Shown: positions 38,979-46,254 of the stretch, piece by piece
How the letters are laid out: the number at the start of each line of letters is the position of its first letter
Position numbering within the stretch: position 1 is the stretch's first letter
DNA from: Pelagomonas calceolata
Taxonomy: Eukaryota > Sar > Pelagophyceae > Pelagomonadales > Pelagomonadaceae
Direction: 5' to 3'
Assembly: GCA_918797485.1 (NCBI GenBank)
Contig: CAKKNE010000001.1
Coordinates: 682,001 to 746,000 of the forward strand
DNA length: 64,000 bases
The notes under the pieces: generated by a model
Seen by the model: only the letters and a program-made list of their open reading frames with translations
Database searches by the model: none
Told to the model about the DNA's origin: nothing
Position numbers and translations under genes: made by a program

Positions 38979-39473
38979 CTAGTAGATTTGCGCAAACGCG
39001 TACCGCCACTGCTGGGGCGCGTCTTCGGGCGCGAACGGCGGCGCGCCGTCTCCTACGAAAGGCTCGTCGCGGAACGCGTGGAAGCACGCCTCGCCGTCGT
39101 CGTAGAAGACGCGTAGCTCGTGATCCCGCTGTGTCGTGACGCGCCCCCGGTACCAACGGCCATCTCCCGGCCAATACACCTCTACCCAGCGGCCGACGCG
39201 CGCGTCGCGACGAGCGCGCGCGACGGGCTCGCCCCTTAGCTCCCGCAGTGCCGACAGGAACCGTAACCTAGGAATCGCCGGCCAACTGCTCAGGTCCGTG
39301 GCGAACTCGATGTGGGCGAGCGGCGCCAATCGCAGGTCGTCCAGGCAGTCGACGGCCCGGCGCACGCGGGCCCGCCGCGTCGCGTTTGGAACGTGCAGCC
39401 CCAACCACGCGTCCAGGGCGGCCGTGAGCGCGTCGAAGGGCAGGGCCATGGTACCAGAACGCGAATTTACCAA
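38979..39473 (-). CDS. Tudor-like protein sharing the N-terminal domain of the HSF fusion
   Basis: 164 residues from the first Met; a second Met (MALPFDALTAALDAWLG) at 39449 is the better start. Residues about 10-80 share W...HV....RR, an A/L-rich helix and SWPAIPRLRFLSALRELRGE with the HSF fusion. Then a Tudor/agenet-like barrel: VGRWVEVYWPGDGRWYRGRV, ELRVFYDDGEACFHAF. C terminus APQQWRYAFAQIY. Likely chromatin or methyl-residue reader. Dyad copy 8 lies upstream. Confidence 0.7.
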   Translation of the reverse strand: MVNSRSGTMALPFDALTAALDAWLGLHVPNATRRARVRRAVDCLDDLRLAPLAHIEFATDLSSWPAIPRLRFLSALRELRGEPVARARRDARVGRWVEVYWPGDGRWYRGRVTTQRDHELRVFYDDGEACFHAFRDEPFVGDGAPPFAPEDAPQQWRYAFAQIY

Positions 39474-39586
39474 CCTGGAGACGGGCCGATCAATCAGCGG
39501 CCCGAGGTTCGTGAGCGGTCCACGAGGTTGCCCCTCGCGCCTCCTTGCCCTGCGTGAGGGGCCGGAAACCTTGACCCGAAAATAGC

Positions 39587-39610
39587 GCTAGCGTCCTGTA
39601 AGACACTAGC
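39587..39610. promoter_or_regulatory. GCTAG...CTAGC promoter dyad, copy 8
   Basis: GCTAGCGTCCTG then TAAGACACTAGC, one difference from copy 3. Between divergent genes: 138 bp from the Tudor-like internal ATG and 139 bp from the JmjC/cupin-like ATG. Confidence 0.65.
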
Positions 39611-39749
39611 CAACAAGCAAGCAAGTTTTGCGGCGCCCAATCGTCGGCGCTGAGATCCTATCGATCGCTAGGCTAGGTGCAAAGGAGCTCTCACAGCACG
39701 ACGTCGCCGCGAGCGCGGGTTGCATCAATCGCGAAGCCGCGTTGCAGCC

Positions 39750-41668
39750 ATGCGCCTCCACCTCCTCACATGGCTGCTCGCCGCAGCGACTGCTGTTGAC
39801 CTCGGCAAGACGACATACAACCTCAATTTGATCGTAGAGGCCGGCAAAACCACCTATGAAGCGACGCGCGACGACGCCGACGCTCTGCTGAAGCATGCGG
39901 TGGATAACGGCATGGGCACGAGCGTGCAACTATTGCTGCGGTCGGCGGCGGACAAGGTGCGCCGTTCACTTCTGGAATTAGAAGCAAAGCAAGCGACGGA
40001 GAGCAAGCTCTCGGAGACGAAGGACGAGGGCCCGCCCCAAACGCTCACGAACGCGACGGTCGGCGTGCGTGCTCTCAAATCCACGTTCGCCAAGCCCAAG
40101 AAATCCAACGCGATGAAGCGCATGACCGTGGCCGACTTTGCGAAGGCGGTCGAAGACGGCAAGGCCGCCTCTTTACTAAAAAAGCCTCTGATCGTCGAGG
40201 GCGGCGTCGGGGCGCTCGACGAGCTCCGCTCCCTGCTGAGCGCCGAAGCGCTCATGGGCCATGCAGGCGTCACGCTAGAATACTTCACGCCGGCCGTGTC
40301 AAAGCAGAAGCGCACCTTCGAGGAGAACCAGCAACCGCAAGAATGGGAGCACAACGACGTGTCCGTCGAGCGGTACTTCGTAAACTGTTTCAACCTACGA
40401 GCGAAGCCGGACTTCCGCAAGAGAGGCGGCGCGCAGACGGAACATTGTGAGCAAGACGTCGCGTGGTCAACCTTCTTCGGCGGCAACGCGACGGGCCTTC
40501 TGACGGAGTCCCTGGAGGTGGCGGGCGCGGCCCTCGACGCCGACCTCGGACGGACGCGGTTCCTGCTGAAGGCGGTTTCAAATGGCGTGGACGCGGCGAA
40601 GATGGCATTGAAGAGCGCGTCGACGCGGCTCGTGGTCGGTCCCGCCGGCGCGGGCGAGCACCTGCGCCAGCAGCCGACGCCGCTGCTCGACGGCCTTGTG
40701 CACGGGGAGCGGCGGTGGTTCACGATGCAGCCGGACACCTTCATGAAATTACGGAGCAAGGCCGAAGCCTCCGGGGCCTTGGAGCCGTCGTCGGCCTTCG
40801 TGTTTTTTGAATCTCAGCTCGAGGAGCTCGTCGAAGATTTGGATCTGGGGGCGAAGGGGCTGAGCTACCGGGAAGGAAGTCAAAAGCCGGGCGACGTCGT
40901 ATTTATTCCCCCTTCCACTATATTTACGTCGCTGACGTACGCGGACGCGGCGTCGGTGCGCGGCACGCTTGGGACTGCCGGCGACGCGCTGTGTGGAATC
41001 TACACGCAATCGAGCAGATGCAGTCCCGGGGATGACGTCGCGTCGCTGGCGTGGGGCGTCCGAAATTTGATTCCACACAGGCGACGCGGCGAACGCGGTA
41101 GATGCAAAGCTCTGGGCGCCGGAGGGCGCGCGGATTCCCGACAACGTCGCGGCGGCCGCGTGCTACGGCGACCACTTCGACGCCCAGCAGGCCCAGTCCT
41201 CGGCCGCGAGCGCCGGCGCCCGCATTTCGCAGGCCGGCGCGCAGGTCGCGATGATGGCGCAGCAAATCCTGCCGCAGATCTTTCCGACGGCCGCACACCG
41301 TGATTCCCTCGCTCTCGGAGCCCTCGCCGACTGCGCGGGCTTCCGGAGCGTGTCTGGTTCGTTAGCTGGGTCGCAGTGCCGGGCTGTGTGGAAATCAAAT
41401 TTTACGGCGCGTTCGCGCTGAATCGCCGCGTCGACCTCCACGCCATCGACGCGACACCTGCTCGATGGCGTGGCGATGCCGGTTCCTCACCGCTCGACGG
41501 AGCCAGCACGGCAGCGTCATCGCCGAGAAATGACTTAGTGAAGAAAGAATTTTCGGGTGCACCCGACACACTGGTTGATTTCCACACAGGTGCCGGGCAC
41601 ACGCGAGGCCGTGCGCGCGGACGCTCGGCATCGCGGGCGAGGACTGGGTCGCGGGCGTGCTCGCGTAA
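39750..41668 (+). CDS. Secreted JmjC/cupin-like protein, 3 exons
   Basis: 534 residues. Exons 39750-40980, 41081-41375, 41590-41668; phases agree only with the GC donor at 40981. Signal peptide MRLHLLTWLLAAATAV. Central region resembles cupin-8/JmjC: LKKPLIVEGG, YFTPAVSKQKRTF, GPAGAGEHLRQQPTPLLDGL then VHGERRWFTM, and KPGDVVFIPPSTIFTSLTYA. The HxD iron-binding pair expected after GP-G is not visible (H-L-R instead), so it may be catalytically inactive or use other ligands. The C-terminal exon is short and Arg/Ala-rich. Both introns are intact IE-C copies. Confidence 0.6.
40981..41080 (+). mobile_element. Introner IE-C with perfect 8-bp duplication, GC-AG intron
   Basis: 100 bp. GCGACGCG occurs at 40981-40988 and again at 41081-41088. 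Between them: CTGTGTGGAATC ... GATTCCACACAG (inverted ends). The duplicated target starts with GC, which becomes the donor. Confidence 0.95.
41376..41589 (+). mobile_element. Introner IE-C, apparently full length, type copy
   Basis: 214 bp. 8-bp duplication GTGCCGGG (41376-41383 and 41590-41597) flanks CTGTGTGGAAATCAA ... TTGATTTCCACACAG, a 15-bp perfect inverted repeat. The centre is a hairpin CACGCCATCGA ... TCGATGGCGTG. No ORF for a transposase. Confidence 0.96.
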
Positions 41669-41672
41669 TCAA

Positions 41673-41786
41673 GCTAATTGTTAAGTGGCCTAGTAATACT
41701 TCGGCTGCTGCTTGCTGGAGCCGCGTAGTACTAGTAGTAGAGCTATTTGTCAAATGCGAGTGGCCTAGTAATGCTTCGGCTGCTGC
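41673..41786. repeat. Tandem duplication of the 3' end of the small membrane-protein gene
   Basis: GTGGCCTAGTAATACTTCGG then CTGCTGC (about 41685-41711) and GTGGCCTAGTAATGCTTCGG then CTGCTGC (about 41760-41786), each preceded by a related GCTAATTG/GCTATTTG stretch. On the minus strand both end QQPK(H/Y)Y and stop. Confidence 0.75.
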
Positions 41787-42241
41787 GCCTGGACGACGAC
41801 TCCGGGCTGCGGCTGCTGAACCGTCACGACGGACTGCTGCTGCTGCGGCGGGTAGACGGACCGTTCGTCGCAGGGCACGCAGAACGGGATGAGACAGCAT
41901 GGCCAGACTCCGCAGATGAACAGGACCCCGGCGATACTAAGAGAGACGACCCCAACGAATTTCTCCCGATGCGGCCCGGCAGGCTGCGGCTGCTGGACCA
42001 CGACGGCGGGCGGCTGCACGGCCGCCGGCGCCTGGTAGACGACCTGGCCCACGGGTTGCTGCTGGTCGTACACGACCTGTCGCACGGGCTGTAGACCGGG
42101 CTGCACAACTGAAACGGCCGCGGGCTGCACGACGACCGTGCCAACAGGAGGTTGTTGTTGTGCCATGGCAGCGGCCTCGGCGCCCGAGACGTGGCCCGGG
42201 GGCATCGCCTCGCGCTCACCCTGGTACTGCTCTCCTTGCAT
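41765..42241 (-). CDS. Small Pro/Gln/Val-rich membrane protein
   Basis: 158 residues, single exon. N-terminal Gln/Pro/Val-rich region with repeats such as QQPVGQVVYQAP, a single hydrophobic segment VGVVSLSIAGVLFICGVWPC followed by CCLIPFCVPC, then a second Gln/Pro-rich tail ending QQPKHY. The Cys cluster after the membrane segment could be palmitoylated. Not assigned to a family. Converges on the JmjC/cupin-like gene with about 96 bp between stops. Confidence 0.65.
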   Translation of the reverse strand: MQGEQYQGEREAMPPGHVSGAEAAAMAQQQPPVGTVVVQPAAVSVVQPGLQPVRQVVYDQQQPVGQVVYQAPAAVQPPAVVVQQPQPAGPHREKFVGVVSLSIAGVLFICGVWPCCLIPFCVPCDERSVYPPQQQQSVVTVQQPQPGVVVQAQQPKHY

Positions 42242-42614
42242 TTTCGTCGAGCTGGCTTTTTTCGATGCAGAGCCTCTGGAGAGCCCAAGCTCGCGCGCAC
42301 GCGGTGATCGACGGCAAGGCTGCCCCAGCAGAGAGAAGTAGGTAAGAAGAGAGACGCGATGTGCGGGAGTGAACCCCTGGGAGCGCTACCCAGACACACC
42401 ACGCACGAAGCGCAGACTAGCTAGTTCAATGACACACTAGGATCAATGGGCTCTCCGGCGATGAGATGAAAATTATCGTCGGTAAGGCCGAAAAGATCGG
42501 GCGGGGGTTGGCGAAGGCTGCGGGCGAGTAAGAGTGTGAGAGTCAATGTGCAGTCCGCGGGCGACTATTCTTTTTGTATGGAACTTACTGAAGTAGGCCC
42601 ACTTAGTATGGTTC
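42242..42614. other. Intergenic region with degenerate promoter dyad
   Basis: GCTAGTTCAATGACACACTAGG at 42420-42441 resembles the dyad (GCTAG at one end, GACACACTAG at the other), about 179 bp upstream of the membrane-protein ATG. No gene seen. Confidence 0.4.
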
Positions 42615-43121
42615 CTAGCCCCTCGATCCGGCCCGCGCCGCGACGAAGGAGGCCGCGACCGAGCGCGCGACGGAGACCGAGCTCGGGAAGACGTCGCCGG
42701 AGCCGAAGCCGTCGGGCATCTGCAGAGCAGCGATCGTCGCCGCGTCCGCGACGTCGTTCCACGCGATCGGCGCGTCCTTGTCCTGGTAGATGTCGTGCGC
42801 GCGGTCGGGCAGGGACTGGGCGAACTGCATGAGGATCCGCGGGATCTCCGCGTCGGGCGTCGTCGCGTCGGCCTCGGCCTGCTCGACCATGGACACGAGC
42901 GTCCGGCGGAGCGGCTCGCCGAGCTGCTCGCGGCGCCGCATGACCGTGTCGATCCAGCCCGCCATCAGCGGCGGGAACTGCGGCGGCCAGGCGCGGATGT
43001 CCCAGGCGACGGGGACGCGGTTCGGGAAGAACGCCTGGAGCGCCGCCTCGCCGCCGCCGCCGAGCACGTGGGGCCGCGCCTTGGCCAGGCGCGAGAGGAA
43101 GTCGACGGCCTGGTACACCAT
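42615..43121 (-). CDS. Unknown protein, 168 residues, probable 5'UTR introner
   Basis: Starts MVYQAVDFLSRLAKARPHV. Contains WDIRAWPPQFPPLMAGWID and a series of amphipathic helices; ends SFVAARAGSRG. Not recognised. The start was chosen because an introner-like acceptor (CTCTCGCGCAG at 43128) lies just upstream and the residues beyond it are not protein-like; an upstream coding exon cannot be excluded. Confidence 0.55.
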   Translation of the reverse strand: MVYQAVDFLSRLAKARPHVLGGGGEAALQAFFPNRVPVAWDIRAWPPQFPPLMAGWIDTVMRRREQLGEPLRRTLVSMVEQAEADATTPDAEIPRILMQFAQSLPDRAHDIYQDKDAPIAWNDVADAATIAALQMPDGFGSGDVFPSSVSVARSVAASFVAARAGSRG

Positions 43122-43127
43122 GAGGAC

Positions 43128-43290
43128 CTGCGCGAGAGCACGTCGCGACTCGCGACGACGTCGCGTCGATGGCGTGGCGGCCGACGCGATGGCTCCAGCA
43201 CGCCGTCGACGTCGGATCAATAGTAGAGACCGTAGCGCCCGTAGCGACCGTCGACGCGCGTCGAATTGTGATTTCCATCCGTTCATCGCG
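43128..43290 (-). mobile_element. Probable introner upstream of the unknown gene, donor unresolved
   Basis: Minus strand: GATGGAAATCACAATTCGAC (IE-C-like left end), GCCACGCCATCGACGCGAC core, ending CTCTCGCGCAG. Left boundary approximate. Confidence 0.5.
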
Positions 43291-43840
43291 AGGAACGGCG
43301 CGGGCACGAAGCAGAACCGGCCTTTCGGCGAGCCATCCGTCAGCGCTGCGTGGGGCGTCCGCTCGCGTCGACGCGGCGCGGTTTATCTTTGCACGGCGAC
43401 GCACAGGAGACCAGCAGGCAGTAGTGTGAAAGGTTAGGGTCGGCGGCGCGGAGCAATTCGAGCGCGGCGAGCCGAAGCAACATTAAATTGCTGAAGTCCG
43501 GCATCGTTTTACGTAGTTTGTCGATCCATTTTGCTATGACTACGGTTTTTTCGAGCTATCGACCTCGATTTTGCAAGTCGATTTTGCGGTCTCGCACATC
43601 GAAGCCAATGTACTCATTTGTCTGACCGTCCCGCGGACGCGTTCTGGAGCTCTTAGAGAGGCGCTCTATGATTCCCGGAGGCGCGGCCCCGCACGATGAG
43701 CCTGGCTTTTTTGCCCAGCCTCCCCCGCTCGCTCGCGCAGTCTTTCCGCAGCGAAGGACCCGCCGGAGGACCCTTACGGTTCCTCTCGAACAGCCTGCAC
43801 CGATTTCGAGCATCGCTGTTGCAACGACAGCGTCGCTGCA
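43291..43840. other. Intergenic region
   Basis: Divergent promoter region with no dyad found. Open frames present only because of base composition. Confidence 0.35.
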
Positions 43841-45959
43841 TTGTGCTTTGCTACCCTCCTGGCTAGCCTCCGCGTCGCCGCGGCACACCGCTGGTCGAAA
43901 GAGTGCGAAAATACGACAATGGAAGCCGCCCGGCCGGGCAGCCCAGTTCACTTCGACGACGCCACGCTAAATTTCGTAAAAGGCGGCCCGCCGCCGCCGC
44001 CGTCCGAGACGTCGACCCGCTTGCAGCCTCAATGGAACGAGGCGTTCATGCGGCTGACCCAGAAGGCCAGGGAGAAGCAGGCGTCCCGTGCTATGTCGAC
44101 CAAGGAAGCTCTCGACGCGTTCAAGGGCAAATTCGGCGAGTCCGCTTTCGTGGAGGCCTTCGGCGACGAAGACAAATACTTGAAAAGTATTGTGCGGCCG
44201 GTGACGGTTACAGGCACTTCGAGCAAGCTCTGGCATCTCGGCCCACGCGAGTATGTCAGCAAGTCGGAGCACGCTCAGGAGATCCAGGCGACCGCCGCGC
44301 AACGAACTGGTGCTGCGGTTTTAGCTCCGTCGGGCGCGGGCGGCGTGGTAGCTTTGGAGGGCGAGGACGACGCGAGACGGTGGGCGGGCCTGACGCTCGT
44401 CTCTTCGTCGGCTGAACGCGATGGCGATTTGAACTACTGGGAGGGCTTCGTTAATTCCGGGGCAAAGCCCTTCCAGACGTTGTTGCACGGCGGGGACTGG
44501 TCCGGCGCCGAGGTACTGCCCGAGTGGGACGACCTCATCAAAAGTCCGAGTGGAAGGAAACCTCCCAACCGCCCGCGTGGTTGGTACCGCGGGCCCTTAG
44601 CACGAACTGTGACATCTCAGTCTGCTATGACGAAGGATGCGTGCGGGAACGACGCGACGATGCTCGACCACTGGGACCGCGCGACGTTTTACGCGCAACG
44701 GTTGGCCGCGATCCTTAAAGAGGAGCGCAAAGCCTTCGAGGCCATGCGCGACATGGGCAACGCGGGCGGTGGCCGCGCGTCGCGCGCCCCGCGGCAGTCC
44801 TACCGCCCTGAGGACGACAACGCTGCGCTGACGCGCACGAAGACGGAGGAGTTGAGACAAAACAACCCGACGTTGTGGCATGAGCGCCACCATGGGGCGT
44901 TGAAGGACTGGCTCTCGCGGAACGAGGAGCTGCTCGAGGCCATCGCGAAGGAAGTGGACGTGCCGCGGAGCGTGCTCACTGGTCTGGATAAAGATGAGAG
45001 AGCCTACGTGCTCGCGCCGTTCATCAAGGTGGATCTCCCAGGCCTCGGGCCCAACCTAGTGAAGACGAACTGGGACCATGTAGCGTTACGTTGGATTGAC
45101 GGTCAGCGGGCGATTTACTTGCTTGGACTCCGAGGGCTGATCTGGGGGAAGTTGAACAAGATGTTGCCCGGCTACGAGTGGTATATGGCGCGAGCCGCCG
45201 AGCGGACTTACTTCGAAGGCTACTTGAAGCGTGCTTTGTGCTTCGACTCGTCCATCGGCAAGCACTGGGTGTTCGAGTTTCCTGTCGAGGACGAACCGAA
45301 GTGGTGGCGCCGGAATGTCCAGAGGCAGCAGCAGAAGGAGATGTATTTTATTATGAAAGAACTCAAGGGCGTTCTGCTGGGCGCGACACAGACAGGTGCC
45401 GACGCGGCGTGGAACTCTTCAACGTGACACCGACGCCATCGACGCGACGCCGCCCTCCCGGTGGCCGTGTCTAGTCGATGGCGTCGGTGTCGTTACGCCA
45501 CCGTGACGCCGTCCACGCACAGGTCCCGCGGCGACGGGCCGGGACGCAGAGCGGCTGCGCCACCTGAGAGAACGGTTTGGCGGCAAGACGCTGAAGTTTG
45601 TGCGCGCGCCGTCCAACGGGGAGTCGACGACGGCCGATAAGATAAGGGGCCGGTTCTGGGCGCCCGACTTCATGGGCCGCGAGACGTATTTTGACCTCGA
45701 CCACATCGCGCTCGGGTGCGTGCGGCGCGAGGGCGTGCTCTACCGCATCGTCGGCGTCCGCGGGCTGCTGCCCGGGGACATGAATACCTTCGCTTCGGGC
45801 TACGAGTTCGTCAAGGCCCTCGGGCTGGAGACGTGGGTCGAGGAGTACCGGAAGAACGCCTACTGCGAGGCGGGCGTCGGCGGCCTCGACAAGTCCAAGG
45901 CCGTGTACGGTTACCGGCCGAGAGTGTTCGATCAAGGAGCCATGCGGCGCGGCGGGTAA
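43841..45959 (+). CDS. Unknown large protein, 2 exons
   Basis: 663 residues from 43841, or 637 from MEAARPGSPVHFDD at 43919. Exons 43841-45395 and 45523-45959; phases agree. Features: PPPPPSETSTRLQPQW near the N terminus, a globular middle (DLNYWEGFVNSGAKPFQTLL, ARTVTSQSAMTKDACGND), a basic region, and a well-structured C-terminal half (KVDLPGLGPNLVKTNWDHVA, GYEWYMARAAERTYFEGYLK, FWAPDFMGRETYFDLDHIAL, VGVRGLLPGDMNTFASGYEF). No family recognised. If 43841 is the start, MCFATLLASLRVAAA could be a signal peptide. Confidence 0.7.
45396..45522 (+). mobile_element. Introner IE-A-like, intron of the unknown gene
   Basis: 127 bp. GTGCCGAC at the donor and GTCCCGCG after the acceptor match at 5 of the first 6 bases. 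Contains ACGCCATCGACGCGAC facing AGTCGATGGCGTCGG. Confidence 0.82.
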
Positions 45960-45989
45960 GAATCTCTTTGTTGTAACAGATGAGTCCCA

Positions 45990-46011
45990 GCTAGAGTAGT
46001 AACATACTAAT
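45990..46011. promoter_or_regulatory. Degenerate promoter dyad
   Basis: GCTAGAGTAGTAACATACTAAT; its right part resembles copy 9 (TAACATACTA). 243 bp upstream of the XRN ATG. Confidence 0.35.
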
Positions 46012-46254
46012 ATTACCGGGGCGCGGCAGCGACGGCCGTATAAAACAATAGCATCGCACCAGTGGACAGAGCATACGTCCGTGAGCCCTTTGCGCTCCAC
46101 CAGCATGGGTCTGAACGATACGCCGTCGCCGTGCGGCGTAGCCTCTGCATAAGGACTCCAAACCAGACACCTCGCCGCACACTGCCCGCACACGCGCGCG
46201 ACGGCGCCCCCGCACAACTGACGAGCCGACGACGCACGCGACGACGACGCAACC

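Noticed and set aside
41376-41589. CRISPR-like or tRNA-like reading of the repeated palindromic cores
   Set aside because: Copies are dispersed, not regularly spaced, and have splice-site ends; no cloverleaf could be drawn.
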